39,577 bases of DNA from an uncultured bacterium (GCA_905478065.1 CAJQGZ010000079.1:1-39577); one strand, 5' to 3'. Counted from the stretch's first letter, positions 15,552 through 24,990 are shown. Numbers and translations are program-made. The notes: generated from the sequence alone by a model not told the origin.

Positions 15552-16520
15552 CTAATTTATTGTTTTTAAATATTCTAAAGAACTAGGCTGCGCATGGAAG
15601 CCAAGGCTTTCATTTATTTTATACATTGGATTATTAAGTTCATTATCCGTTCGAACTTCTGATATACCCTTATCAAGCAAGTTTTGAATTGCTTTTATTT
15701 TTAAAGCTGTAGCAACCCCCTGTCTTCTAAATTTTTTTAAAACGCCAAGTGTTTCAGTCCAAGCTTTAAATGGCTCAGATTTATAATAGATACTTAAACT
15801 TGTCATACCAATGTATTGATTATTTTTAATTGCTATGATTTCAGTGCCGTAATATTTTTCTTCAAAAAAATATTTATCTTTCATATATCTTTCGAAGCTA
15901 CGTCGTGTATGCCTTAACCCATTAGGGATTGGAATATCTTGATCAATGTTCCACTCAAGTTTTTCTAATTTTTGATAGTGATTCGCATTATTTGAAAGAC
16001 TATCTTTTGAATCAAGAAAACTTATACCCTCTTTTTCTAGCTTATCAATTAAATCTAAATAACTATCGATTTTAATATTATTTATGTCACACGAATATTC
16101 CCTATTTTTTTGAACCACTTGGAATTGATTATTAATCAATAATTTTTCAAAATTACTATAATTGGAATGCTCATAAACTTCCGCTAATAATTTTTCGCAT
16201 TTAATAACTTTTATATTCTTAAGCATCGCTTGATAAAGAAGATCCTGATATTCAATTTTACTATATTTAGGATGGACCATTATATCAAAAAAAGTTGTTC
16301 TTTTATTTTCATTCTTCCCCTGATTATATGAACAAAAACCAATTAATGTATCGTTCAAATATAGAAGCAATCGATCGTGCAAAAGACTTTTGTCGCGGTG
16401 AAACCAACTTTCTTTATCATCTTCATAATGAGTGATACAATCATGTTCTACTAGATTACTAATTATAGCAATTTCCTTGAATTCAGAATCCGTAGATGTA
16501 AACCTTTTAATATTAATCAT
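15552..16520 (-). CDS. Tandem GNAT acetyltransferase
   Basis: This encodes 322 residues, which suits two GNAT folds in one chain. The N-terminal half (about 1-140) is degenerate, with the strand DTLIGFCSYN but no clear acetyl-CoA loop. The C-terminal half (about 185-322) has the active motif: TLGVLKKFRRQGVATALKIK, the R-R-Q-G-V-A loop that binds the CoA pyrophosphate, followed by NPMYKINESLGF, the usual end of motif B. The substrate is unknown; tandem GNATs include mycothiol synthase-like and antibiotic-modifying enzymes, neither of which is implied. The loss of the N-terminal CoA loop suggests one active site. Confidence 0.82.
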   Translation of the reverse strand: MINIKRFTSTDSEFKEIAIISNLVEHDCITHYEDDKESWFHRDKSLLHDRLLLYLNDTLIGFCSYNQGKNENKRTTFFDIMVHPKYSKIEYQDLLYQAMLKNIKVIKCEKLLAEVYEHSNYSNFEKLLINNQFQVVQKNREYSCDINNIKIDSYLDLIDKLEKEGISFLDSKDSLSNNANHYQKLEKLEWNIDQDIPIPNGLRHTRRSFERYMKDKYFFEEKYYGTEIIAIKNNQYIGMTSLSIYYKSEPFKAWTETLGVLKKFRRQGVATALKIKAIQNLLDKGISEVRTDNELNNPMYKINESLGFHAQPSSLEYLKTIN

Positions 16521-16572
16521 GAATAATGATTTTCATATAATTATAAAGATAAAAGCGAAAAAACAACGTAAC

Positions 16573-16677
16573 TTACTTTAAACCCTCTTTCTTCATCCTC
16601 TTAGCTATTTTTTTTTCTTTGGCTGTTTTTAACGGCTTTTTCTTTTCACTTTTCTTTGCATCTTTTCCTTTTCCCAT
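16573..16677 (-). CDS. 34-residue highly basic peptide
   Basis: A Shine-Dalgarno sequence AAGGAG (16683-16688) lies five bases before the ATG at 16677 and fixes the start. The frame is open further upstream, overlapping the NYN gene, but that extension has no such signal. The product (MGKGKDAKKSEKKKPLKTAK then EKKIAKRMKKEGLK) is almost half lysine or arginine, and it is probably an RNA- or ribosome-associated peptide. I recall similar Lys-rich short proteins in other bacteria, but no function. It follows the NYN-domain gene by 16 bases. Confidence 0.65.
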   Translation of the reverse strand: MGKGKDAKKSEKKKPLKTAKEKKIAKRMKKEGLK

Positions 16678-16682
16678 TATAT

Positions 16683-16688
16683 CTCCTT
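16683..16688 (-). promoter_or_regulatory. Strong ribosome binding site of the 34-residue peptide gene
   Basis: AAGGAG with a spacing of five bases to ATG 16677. Clear Shine-Dalgarno sequences are uncommon in this window, so it decides the start and supports that the short gene is translated. Confidence 0.7.
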
Positions 16689-16693
16689 TTGGT

Positions 16694-17203
16694 TTATTTG
16701 TTTTTTTTAGAATAAGTCGTTTTTTTAGGCGCTTTATATACGAACCAGTCGTCACTCGTTATGCTATGGTAGTAATCAGCTTCATCAATTAATATTTTTG
16801 CAGTGTTTTCTTTTACCGCAGCTATCTCAACTCTCACACCTTCGGCTTTTAAATGGATAACAGTTTCAACAAAATCTGAATCGCCAGACATAATAATAAT
16901 TGTATCAACCTTTGAAGCTAATTGCGTTGCCTTAATAGTTAGTGGTATATCTGCTGATTTATGACAAGGAACCACAGATCCGTAATAATTCTCATGAAGT
17001 CTTTCTGCAAACTTTTCAGAAATTGCTCGACCTTCTCTAAAATAAATAAGTCGATTTAATCCTCGACCATTTAAAAGTTTAGGTATCAATTTATCGAAGT
17101 TTATCATTGCATTCTTTGTTTTAGACCTATCGTGTATACTACGCTCTATATTATTCCCATCGCATAAAATAGCGACAGATTGATTTATAATTATTTCTGA
17201 CAT
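16694..17203 (-). CDS. NYN-domain protein (LabA/DUF88 type, PIN-like nuclease fold)
   Basis: This encodes 169 residues. The conserved acidic residues of the NYN fold are present: CDGNN at 14-18, and SGDSDF at 106-111. ADIPLTIKA at about 84-92 carries a further acidic residue, and the downstream strand GVRVEIAAV fits the fold. NYN proteins are metal-dependent RNA-processing or degrading enzymes or regulators. An AGGAG at 17210-17214 with six bases to the ATG supports the start. It is followed after 16 bases by the basic peptide gene, so an RNA-linked pair is plausible. A basic tail (YKAPKKTTYSKKNK) ends the protein. Confidence 0.88.
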   Translation of the reverse strand: MSEIIINQSVAILCDGNNIERSIHDRSKTKNAMINFDKLIPKLLNGRGLNRLIYFREGRAISEKFAERLHENYYGSVVPCHKSADIPLTIKATQLASKVDTIIIMSGDSDFVETVIHLKAEGVRVEIAAVKENTAKILIDEADYYHSITSDDWFVYKAPKKTTYSKKNK

Positions 17204-17370
17204 GTTTTTCTCCTATTTACTTACTTGAAAAGTATTATAATTATTCCAAATAATTTCTTTTGATGTTTTAGATGATTATGAAACCGTAATTAGAGTCACT
17301 CAAATAACTTCAAATATTTTTAAACCGAAACGATTATTCAACTTAGTCCATTTTAATACTTACTGCTTCT

Positions 17371-17402
17371 AAAAAAAATCTATGTAATGCTATGATATAG
17401 CA
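17371..17402 (-). terminator. Weak terminator after the MscS gene
   Basis: On the minus strand TGCTAT-(3 bases)-ATAGCA is followed, after nine bases, by TTTTTTTT. The gap makes it imperfect as an intrinsic terminator. Confidence 0.35.
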
Positions 17403-17425
17403 AGGACTAGAAATAAATTTATAAA

Positions 17426-18535
17426 TTAGTTCGAATACTGGCGACGAACGCGAGGTTCATAGAAGTTTAATCCTAAAGTACCTGCAAGTTTCATCACTGA
17501 AAGCAGAAAGTCCTCTCGCGCTTCTCTTTCTATCTTCCCTGAACTGATGTCCCAATACATGTTGATATTAACATCTATACTCTGAGGACCTAAGGCCTCA
17601 ACGCATGCCCAGGATGATTTTTCATTGGTGGTCTGCGAGTTATCTGTAATAATTTTAAAAATATCATTGCAAAATGTCTGAACTATGTCAGGACTACTGT
17701 CAATATCAAAATGAAAACTTGGCTGATATCTACGCCATCTACGTTTTCCATAATTTTCAACAGCTTGATTAACTAGATTAGCATTGGGTAGTGTAATGAT
17801 TGTATCCACACTTGTTCGAAGTAAGGTCGTACGCAAGCCAATCTCCATTACCTCGCCTTCTACATTCTTTGTCAATATCCAATCACCAACTTTAAAAGGT
17901 CTATCAATCAGAACAGTTATTGCACCAAAAAAGTTAGAAATAGTATCTTTGGCAGCAAGAGCAAGAGCGAGACCTGAAATACCCATACCTGCAATAAGAG
18001 TCGCCAGATTAAAATCAAGAGCATTAGCAATCAACATCGCACCAAAAATAACAATTAAAAAGCGTAATACACTTTCAAGCGCGCTAATTAATGTTTTCTC
18101 CGTACCATCTAAGTCATCTTCATCAGCCCACCAGGCGACGACAGCACCAATCAACTCAACTTCTTTTAAAGCCCAGGCTAAAAGAGAACCTAGCATCAAA
18201 AGCTGCGATAGTGCAGGTAACCAGAAGGCAGCAATCTTTGGCATCATTACAATTGATGAACTTAAATTCATATCCATGGCAAGTTGTGTACTGAGCTGCC
18301 AAAATAAAGCCGCAGCTGCAGCAATACCGAAAAGTCCTCGACTTTCATTGATTGTTTTCGCAGCAAGCGGAGAAAGTTTTGTGAGATTACTAAAAAGACG
18401 ACTAACCATTGTCATGGCTATTAATCTAAAAAGGATACTCAAAAAGAGAATGACCAAAAGAAGGCCCATCGTACCTTGATTAAAACCCATGTACTCGTTT
18501 TCCCAACTAGGGATCAACTTTATGTATTGTTCCAT
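17426..18535 (-). CDS. MscS-family mechanosensitive channel
   Basis: This encodes 369 residues. Four or so N-terminal membrane segments are followed by the pore helix (LATLIAGMGISGLALALAAK) with the Gly/Ala-rich packing of TM3, then the MscS beta-domain signature FFGAITVLIDRPFKVGDWIL, with EGEVMEIGLRTTLLRT and the TLPNANLVNQAVENY motif. A C-terminal alpha/beta domain (IDVNINMYWDISSGKI) completes the cytoplasmic cage. It protects cells from osmotic downshock in the inner membrane. A plus-strand frame of 231 codons opposite it is a shadow. It has no close operon partner: gaps of 222 and 191 bases flank it. Confidence 0.93.
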   Translation of the reverse strand: MEQYIKLIPSWENEYMGFNQGTMGLLLVILFLSILFRLIAMTMVSRLFSNLTKLSPLAAKTINESRGLFGIAAAAALFWQLSTQLAMDMNLSSSIVMMPKIAAFWLPALSQLLMLGSLLAWALKEVELIGAVVAWWADEDDLDGTEKTLISALESVLRFLIVIFGAMLIANALDFNLATLIAGMGISGLALALAAKDTISNFFGAITVLIDRPFKVGDWILTKNVEGEVMEIGLRTTLLRTSVDTIITLPNANLVNQAVENYGKRRWRRYQPSFHFDIDSSPDIVQTFCNDIFKIITDNSQTTNEKSSWACVEALGPQSIDVNINMYWDISSGKIEREAREDFLLSVMKLAGTLGLNFYEPRVRRQYSN

Positions 18536-18726
18536 TAATTAAAATTCCTTACGGTAATGATGAAAAGATTTCAAACTTGTTTTTTATTTTTTATAATATC
18601 AAGCCCCCTTAAATGATAGTTATGCAATTATCATACCTAGCATATTTTTAACTATCTTTTAACTATTACAAAATTATAAAATTTTTTAAGTATTAGCCTT
18701 TATTTAACTAAACAATGCAGCTCAGT

Positions 18727-19698
18727 TTAATATTTGTTAAAAATAGAATTTAAAAAATGCATATCCGAAACCTCAGAAATATTTTTAGCAACCTCAACCA
18801 TTTCCCAATGCTGGCTTGCCATGCTTTCATTAGGTTCTTTGATATTGTATTTATTGAATCGCCAATAGGATAATGCTACTGCAGCATATTGGATAAATAA
18901 CTGTAGACTTTCTTTTTCTTGATCAGCAAGGGGCCTTTCTCGCTGATAACCACGAACAAAAGCGCGTGCTTTATCAAGATCGATTGTATTACTTTTTATG
19001 CAGCAACCTAATATTCCCATGCCCAATTCAAAAACGAGATAATAATTACAAGCTTCTTCAAAATCGATAAAAGCTTTGAATGCTATCGAGTTGTTACTTG
19101 ATGAAGTGAAAAGAATATTATCATAGAAAAGGTCACCGTGAATTAAGCCTTTTGGAAGACCTGAAATAATATGCCTTTTTAAATAAATCATTTCTTTTGA
19201 CAGCCACGACTCGTATTCGATATCAATATTTAAACCTATAACGCTTGAAAAAAGTTCAAGCCCATAAGGATGACTAATTGGTAAATAGTCTGGTGAAGGT
19301 ATTTTGTTTAGCCTAGCAACTTCGCTACCAATTTGAAATAACATAGTTTCATCTAGCTCTTTAATAACATGCCCCTCAATGTGTCTTTTTAGCATGACAG
19401 GTTTGATTTTATTAGAAATCTTTAAGGTACTCATTCTATCATTATTTGATGTTAAAACTAAACGACTGCATGGCAAATTATGAGATTCAAGAAACAATAG
19501 GAGTTCGCCCATTTTAGAAATTTCTTTTAAATTTTTATCATCACAAACTGTTAAAACATAGCTAGAATGGTTGTCCCTCAGTACGAAGCTAGAATTGCCG
19601 CTACCACCTTTAAGAGAATAAGATTCAACAATTTTTAAATCATATTCATCAGCTATTGATTGAATGATCTGAGGACTGAGTTTAGTGTACGTTGCCAT
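18727..19698 (-). CDS. Homoserine kinase type II-like phosphotransferase (APH fold)
   Basis: This encodes 323 residues, the usual length for ThrB type II. The N-lobe has the nucleotide-binding part GGSGNSSFVLRDNHSSYVLT near 31-50, and the family's EGHVIKEL with GSEVARLNK in the 108-132 region. The catalytic loop is HGDLFYDN at 187-194 and the metal-binding DFE at 212-214 (FIDFEEACNYYLVFELGMG). These match the aminoglycoside phosphotransferase-like fold of homoserine kinase II. Without other threonine genes nearby, a different small alcohol or sugar acceptor is possible. It is flanked by gaps of about 190 bases. Confidence 0.8.
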   Translation of the reverse strand: MATYTKLSPQIIQSIADEYDLKIVESYSLKGGSGNSSFVLRDNHSSYVLTVCDDKNLKEISKMGELLLFLESHNLPCSRLVLTSNNDRMSTLKISNKIKPVMLKRHIEGHVIKELDETMLFQIGSEVARLNKIPSPDYLPISHPYGLELFSSVIGLNIDIEYESWLSKEMIYLKRHIISGLPKGLIHGDLFYDNILFTSSSNNSIAFKAFIDFEEACNYYLVFELGMGILGCCIKSNTIDLDKARAFVRGYQRERPLADQEKESLQLFIQYAAVALSYWRFNKYNIKEPNESMASQHWEMVEVAKNISEVSDMHFLNSIFNKY

Positions 19699-19895
19699 TG
19701 GTGTTATTTCATATTAGTTATAACAATTGAAGCTAACAATATACTTCATCAGTGTATCGTTGACATTTCGATTCAGTCAATGCAAAGAAATATTTTTTAA
19801 AAAATGGGTATGGGTGATGAATAAAAGATGAAAAAGTGATAACTACCCTTTCCAAAGTATAAGGAGACAAGTTATTGTTACAGTTATAAAACAGG

Positions 19896-20930
19896 TTAAT
19901 TATTTAAATGAAATGATTGTAAAACTTTGCCATCCATATTTTTTAACATTAAAGAAAATGTATTTTTTACTCCATCAAAATAAATAGCACCATAATTTTC
20001 TTCAGTAAAAGTGGCTCCAATTCTTAATGGGCCGGCCTCCTCAGAGTTTGGATAAGATACATTAAGACTACTTGATGTCATTTCTGAAATTAAATTTCCT
20101 TGTTTAGTTTTTAATTGATAAAACCCTCCTCTATGCCGGTCGCCTGAAAGTATAATCGTATGTTCAGAATTCGAGTTATCAATAAGTTCAATCATTCGAC
20201 CCCTCTCCAATGGCAGGTTATACCAAGATTCCCAACCGTGCCCAATAGGTAAGAACTGTATAGATGATATGATCACTCTATAATCAACCGGATTCTCCAT
20301 TTTTTTCCTAAGCCATCGCCACTGTTCAAATCCTAATATAGTAAGAGAGCTGTCTTTATTTGGTAGGTAACGCTCTTTACCAGCAGCTCCTTTTTTATCA
20401 GTTGGTTTTAGAGCATCTCTAAATGTTCTAGTATCAAGAAAAATAAACTGAATTTTTTTTCCTTTAAAATCTCTCATTACTTCATGATATAAACCGCTTC
20501 TATTTCGTCTCGGGTCATTCGATGGAATATTCCAAAAGTCTAAGAACAACTCTTTTGATTTTTCTTTGTATAAATATTCCTTGCCGCCATCATTTAACCC
20601 ATAGTCATGATCATCCCAAATTGCTTCAAAAGGAAAGTCAATTTTCATCTTGTTAAAATTTTGTTTTTGGCGATGATAGGCTGATGCAAGCTCTTCAAGA
20701 CCTTCCGCTTTACTATCCCCATAGACATTATCACCAATCATTAAGAAAAGATCAAAATCCTCAGATTTTATGGCATTAAAGATTGGCATTGGTTTGTCTT
20801 GACTCAAGCAAGACCCGAACCCAATTCTCATTTGATTTGGGTTATCAAACATATTGTTAATTTTAGTGGGTTTTTGTGAGGAGCAACCCCAAATATTGAA
20901 TATTAAAAGAATAAATAAATATTTTTTCAT
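19896..20930 (-). CDS. PhoD-like alkaline phosphatase lipoprotein
   Basis: This encodes 344 residues. It begins with a lipoprotein signal (MKKYLFILLIFNIWGC, Cys 16). The PhoD/PhoX-type metal-binding motifs follow: IGFGSC at 36-41, MIGDNVYGD at 64-72, WDDHDYG at 105-111, and the downstream FLDTRTFRD and LSGDRHRGGF. Such enzymes hydrolyse phosphomono- and diesters outside the inner membrane with Fe/Ca or similar metals. It is a short version of the family. The signal start is near identical to the orphan leaders at 28153 and 37962 and to that of the neighbouring phosphoesterase. Confidence 0.9.
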   Translation of the reverse strand: MKKYLFILLIFNIWGCSSQKPTKINNMFDNPNQMRIGFGSCLSQDKPMPIFNAIKSEDFDLFLMIGDNVYGDSKAEGLEELASAYHRQKQNFNKMKIDFPFEAIWDDHDYGLNDGGKEYLYKEKSKELFLDFWNIPSNDPRRNRSGLYHEVMRDFKGKKIQFIFLDTRTFRDALKPTDKKGAAGKERYLPNKDSSLTILGFEQWRWLRKKMENPVDYRVIISSIQFLPIGHGWESWYNLPLERGRMIELIDNSNSEHTIILSGDRHRGGFYQLKTKQGNLISEMTSSSLNVSYPNSEEAGPLRIGATFTEENYGAIYFDGVKNTFSLMLKNMDGKVLQSFHLNN

Positions 20931-21017
20931 AGTTTAAAAAATACCAACTATTTATAAAAAACAGTAATTAAATAATGCAAAAAGGCTAATTGCAGATACT
21001 AAAACAACTTCAATAAT

Positions 21018-22043
21018 TCAATTCAGATTATATGTTCTGCCCTCTAAAGTTCTTCGGAAAAATCGTTTGTTTTTAATAATTAACAATTCTCCATATTTTC
21101 CTTTTTTAATACTTGAGTCTACACCAATGATTTTATTATCATATAACTGAACAACCTTTTTATTTGATGTATGCCCCACAACAATATGATTGGCATCAAC
21201 CAACTTTAATATATTTGAAATATCTGTGTCTATTAATACTCCTTCAAAATAACCACGATACCAAATCAAACTATTACTACCAAAATACATATTATACAGA
21301 TCTTTTGATTGCCCATTTTTTCTAAAATTTCTTAGTTCTTTAAGCCGCGGAATGGACTTTCTCATTGTATTATTTATTTTATTGATATTAAAACCTTCCT
21401 GAGAAATAAAATCTTCGGATATACCTCCATGCGTAAAAAGGATATCGTTTATTTTAACAATCGTTGACTTTGAACGTAACCATCTACCAATAATGGTATT
21501 ATCACCATACAATTGATCATATTCTAAATTCAACAATTTTGAGACAATATTGTATTTTTCATGGATATATCGTAAGTCGTTATAAAGGACCATATACTCA
21601 TGATTACCGAGCAGATAATGGACCCGTCCACCAGCATTTTTCGCTTGCATTTCAAGTTCATAAATAAACCAAAGTATTTCATTGACTTTATCTCCTCTAT
21701 CAAAAATGTCACCAACAATCACAAAATGACCTTTACCAAAGCTCCAATTAAGATTTTTGTCAATTATTTTATTATTTTGTAATAATTCAATCAACAAATC
21801 ATATTGACCATGAATATCACTCAATGCAGCAATTTTTTTCACTCGGTTAAAAGAAGACTTTCCCGCGTCGTAAAGTGTGTCATACGAGCTTGCTTTTAAG
21901 TTTTTTAAAATGACCTTACTACTGATTATGTTTTTTTCAATAAGTTTATTTTTTTCGATAAAAATATAAGGTCCATCAGAAATAGTTTGTTCTTTTCCGA
22001 AACATAAACCAATAAATAAAAGAATGAATAGATATTTTTTCAT
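21018..22043 (-). CDS. Calcineurin-like metallophosphoesterase, secreted
   Basis: This encodes 341 residues with a signal peptide (MKKYLFILLFIGLCFG). Its metal-binding motifs are ALSDIHGQYD (DIHG at 76-79), VGDIFDRGD (GDIFDRG at 111-117), LLGNHEYM (GNHE at 146-149), TGGISE-like FTHGGISED, and VGHTSN. Together these identify a Ser/Thr-phosphatase-like metallophosphoesterase of the bacterial Shewanella-like phosphatase group. Export suggests action on phosphoesters in the periplasm. It starts four bases after the next gene upstream and is followed, after 87 bases, by the PhoD-like gene, so a phosphorus-scavenging cluster is plausible. Confidence 0.88.
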   Translation of the reverse strand: MKKYLFILLFIGLCFGKEQTISDGPYIFIEKNKLIEKNIISSKVILKNLKASSYDTLYDAGKSSFNRVKKIAALSDIHGQYDLLIELLQNNKIIDKNLNWSFGKGHFVIVGDIFDRGDKVNEILWFIYELEMQAKNAGGRVHYLLGNHEYMVLYNDLRYIHEKYNIVSKLLNLEYDQLYGDNTIIGRWLRSKSTIVKINDILFTHGGISEDFISQEGFNINKINNTMRKSIPRLKELRNFRKNGQSKDLYNMYFGSNSLIWYRGYFEGVLIDTDISNILKLVDANHIVVGHTSNKKVVQLYDNKIIGVDSSIKKGKYGELLIIKNKRFFRRTLEGRTYNLN

Positions 22044-22047
22044 AAAA

Positions 22048-22710
22048 CTAAAATTTATCGATTAACGATATCGCATTCTGTATTCTTTCAATTAGCTTAT
22101 TAGCTCTGCCCTTCATAATACTTTTCGTTCCTCTATTTGCAGCTATATAGTTCCTTAATTCATTATTGCTTAGCATTTCCTTAATATTTGAATCTATACT
22201 CCAATCTAAATTCCAAGATTTGTTATCTGTTAGTAGAATAAAATTCTTTAAAATAATATCATCCATTTTTTGAATATGTATTAAATCATAATCAATAACA
22301 TTATGATACTTCTCGTACCAATTTTGATATAAATCTAATATATCAGTTCTTATAGAGTCGTTATCAATTTTATAAATAATACCTGATGCCTCCATAGCAC
22401 TATAGACACTTAAACTAAGCTTTCCGCCTCGAGGAGTCGTAACAGCCTGCCAAGCTTTATCCAATACTATTTTATCAATAAAACTTGTTGAACTAAAATT
22501 CAAAATATAAGAAAAGTGTTTATCTGTACTATCAATATTTTCGATTAGTGATTTTAGGTTTGTTAAGTCACTATTTAATTCGGCTTTTAACGAGTGTAAG
22601 GATTTTTCAACCTGCCGATCAATTTCAATATTTTCTCTATATTCATCCACTAAAAATGAAGCACTGATACCAACAAATATAACTAATAGTTCAATTAAAT
22701 ATTTTTTCAT
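22048..22710 (-). CDS. Membrane-anchored hypothetical protein, DUF6090-like
   Basis: This encodes 220 residues. One N-terminal membrane segment (KKYLIELLVIFVGISASFLV) is followed by DEYRENIEIDRQ, then a helical soluble domain (ESLHSLKAELNSDLTNLKSL, VDLYQNWYEKYHNVI). The arrangement, a single anchor starting MKKYL with 'FVGISASF' and a charged RExIE stretch, resembles the DUF6090 type of small anchored helical proteins in Bacteroidota. Function is unknown. It precedes the phosphoesterase by four bases. Confidence 0.6.
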   Translation of the reverse strand: MKKYLIELLVIFVGISASFLVDEYRENIEIDRQVEKSLHSLKAELNSDLTNLKSLIENIDSTDKHFSYILNFSSTSFIDKIVLDKAWQAVTTPRGGKLSLSVYSAMEASGIIYKIDNDSIRTDILDLYQNWYEKYHNVIDYDLIHIQKMDDIILKNFILLTDNKSWNLDWSIDSNIKEMLSNNELRNYIAANRGTKSIMKGRANKLIERIQNAISLIDKF

Positions 22711-22885
22711 GGATAATCAATCTTATTCTTTATTTACAAAAATTTGTTTGTTATTAAAATATTTATTTTAAAAATCATAAATAACTAGCACTGCGGTTTT
22801 AAATAATGATGATAAAGCACTAGGGCGATTGAACCACTTTTGCATTTATTAAGTTACAAATAAATATGCGTTTATGTCCGTGTAT

Positions 22886-23209
22886 CTATTTTATGGTCGC
22901 AAATGAATTAACAAGCATGACTCCCACTACTATAAAACATAAACCTAACATGGATTGCCATTGTAATGCCTGGCCATAAATAAGATACCCTAAAATCGAT
23001 ATTAAAAATATACCTAAGCCAGACCAAGTAGCATAAACAATAGCGATGTGAATACTATCCAGAGCAAAAGTGAGTAGATAAAAGGATGAAACATATGCTA
23101 CTATTGATACAATTGATGGTAATGGCTTTGAAAAATTTTCTGATAAAGGCAATACCATAGTACCAATTACCTCAAAGAGTATAGCTCCTGCTAAAAAAAC
23201 ATAAGGCAT
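22886..23209 (-). CDS. SMR-family small multidrug/guanidinium-type exporter
   Basis: This encodes 107 residues in four hydrophobic helices, the standard SMR length. The essential membrane Glu is E13 in LFEVIGT, and the conserved Trp 62 is in YATWSGLGIF. The C-terminal motif LGLCFIVVGVMLVNS is also typical. SMR proteins are dimeric proton antiporters of the inner membrane for cationic compounds or guanidinium. No riboswitch-like leader is visible between 23210 and 23296. The substrate cannot be told. Confidence 0.92.
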   Translation of the reverse strand: MPYVFLAGAILFEVIGTMVLPLSENFSKPLPSIVSIVAYVSSFYLLTFALDSIHIAIVYATWSGLGIFLISILGYLIYGQALQWQSMLGLCFIVVGVMLVNSFATIK

Positions 23210-23296
23210 ATTGTTTATTGTAATTTCATTTTATAATTCATCTTTAAATCTACAAATAATTGTTATTAACTATTTTTCAGCTCTAGATTAAAAGAT

Positions 23297-24838
23297 TTAA
23301 CACATTTTTGCACATTTCTCACCATCAATAGCGGCCGAGATAATTCCACCTGCGTAACCTGCACCTTCGCCGCAAGGGTACAAACCTTTTATTTGAGGAT
23401 GTTCAAGTGTGTCTCGATCTCTTGGTATACGAACTGGAGAAGAAGTCCTACTTTCAGGAGCATGAACAACTGCTTCATTTGTAAAATAACCTTTCATGTG
23501 CTCTCCAATTTGTCTTAATCCTACTTGTAAATTTTTTGAAATAAATTTAGGTAACACACTACTAATCTGAGCTGAGGTATTTCCTGGCAAATATGAGGTT
23601 TTAGGAACATTATCTGATAATATATTATTCGTAAAATCAACCAACCTTTGAGCAGGAACTTTCTGGGTTCCGCCTGCCAGTTTCCATGATGCTTGTTCTA
23701 TCTCTTTTTGAAATTGAACACCAGCTAGTGGACCATATTTTTCATATTTTGCGAAATCTTCAATTTTTAATTCTACCACAATCCCTGAATTTGAGGTAGG
23801 ATAATCTCTTTTAGACGGTGACCACCCATTCGTCACCACCTCTCCAGGACTAGTGGCGCATGGGGCAATTATTCCACCAGGACACATGCAAAATGAATAC
23901 ACACCTCGACCTCCAACTTGTTTAACAATTGAATAAGGAGCAGGCGGTAAAAACTCATCTCTAGTTTTACATTTATACTGAATTTGATCAATCAGTTCCT
24001 GTGAATGTTCTACTCGAACACCCACGGCGAAGGGCTTTGCTTCTATTACTATTTTTTTTCGATGCAATAATTCAAAAATATCTCGTGCAGAATGCCCAGT
24101 CGCTAGTATAACTTTATTAGATTCAACTTTTATTCCATTTTGTAATACAACCCCTCTTACAGTATTATTTTTAATACTAATATCTGTTAAACGGCAATTA
24201 AAAAGTATCTCTCCACCGTATTGTATAATCGTATCGCGAATAGATTGTATGATTTTCGGTAGTTTATTGGTGCCAATATGAGGATGTGCATCAACTCTAA
24301 TTTCTGAAGAGGCACCATGCCTAACCAATACATCTAGCACCTTATTCACATCTCCTCTTTTTTTAGATCGTGTATATAATTTTCCATCTGAAAAAGTCCC
24401 TGCGCCGCCTTCTCCAAAACAATAATTAGAGTCTTCATCAACTACGTGATTCTTTATAAGGTTAGCCAAATCTTTTCTTCGAGACCGAACATCTTTTCCT
24501 CTTTCAATAATTACAGGTTTTTTACCATTTTCAATTAATTTAAGACCAGCAAAAAGACCAGCTGGCCCCGCTCCAACAATAATAACTTCGTCCTTACCCA
24601 CAACATTCTGATATTCAGGAAAGTCTTCATCTTTCGGCACAAATTTTTGCTTGATATAAACAGAAATCTTGAGATTGATCTTTGTTGTTTTTTGCCTAGC
24701 GTCAATTGACCTTTTACAAATGTCAATATGTTTGATGTCCTGATGCGGAATAGCCATTTTTTTTGCTATGAATTCTTTTAGCAAATCTGGGTTTGATGCT
24801 ACCTCAGGAATTACTTGTATCTGTAATGTATTAATCAC
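23297..24838 (-). CDS. FAD-dependent dehydrogenase (COG2509 type)
   Basis: This encodes 513 residues, starting at GTG 24838. The N-terminal 80 residues precede the dinucleotide motif VIIVGAGPAG (GAGPAG at 89-94) and ERGKDVRSRRKDLANL. The family hallmarks FGEGGAGTFSDGKLYTRSK, RVDAHPHIGTNKL, VNGWSPSKRD and PCGEGAGYAGGIISAAIDG are all present. COG2509 flavoproteins are widespread, poorly characterised soluble oxidoreductases. The length and domain order are normal. It lies divergent to the plus-strand gene at 24991, sharing a 152-base intergenic region that must hold both promoters. Confidence 0.93.
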   Translation of the reverse strand: MINTLQIQVIPEVASNPDLLKEFIAKKMAIPHQDIKHIDICKRSIDARQKTTKINLKISVYIKQKFVPKDEDFPEYQNVVGKDEVIIVGAGPAGLFAGLKLIENGKKPVIIERGKDVRSRRKDLANLIKNHVVDEDSNYCFGEGGAGTFSDGKLYTRSKKRGDVNKVLDVLVRHGASSEIRVDAHPHIGTNKLPKIIQSIRDTIIQYGGEILFNCRLTDISIKNNTVRGVVLQNGIKVESNKVILATGHSARDIFELLHRKKIVIEAKPFAVGVRVEHSQELIDQIQYKCKTRDEFLPPAPYSIVKQVGGRGVYSFCMCPGGIIAPCATSPGEVVTNGWSPSKRDYPTSNSGIVVELKIEDFAKYEKYGPLAGVQFQKEIEQASWKLAGGTQKVPAQRLVDFTNNILSDNVPKTSYLPGNTSAQISSVLPKFISKNLQVGLRQIGEHMKGYFTNEAVVHAPESRTSSPVRIPRDRDTLEHPQIKGLYPCGEGAGYAGGIISAAIDGEKCAKMC

Positions 24839-24990
24839 AATTCAAAAATACAGACAACCTTTTGTCCTTAAAACTCATTTAAATAACTACACAACATAAA
24901 ATTCGTTTGTAATTATTGGGCTCAGTTTATTTTAATATATCAATACCTTATTTTCTATTAACTTGAAATAATAAAATAAGAGAAATTGAT

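Noticed and set aside
16678-16755. Upstream extension of the basic peptide
   Set aside because: The strong AAGGAG and ATG at 16677 define the start; the extension overlaps the NYN gene.
17784-18479. 231-codon plus-strand frame
   Set aside because: It is exactly opposite the MscS gene, is rich in Ser/Arg/Ile as typical of antisense of membrane genes, and has no family motif.
23210-23296. Guanidine riboswitch before the SMR gene
   Set aside because: I looked for a structured leader, but the 87 bases are plain AT-rich DNA without paired conserved elements.
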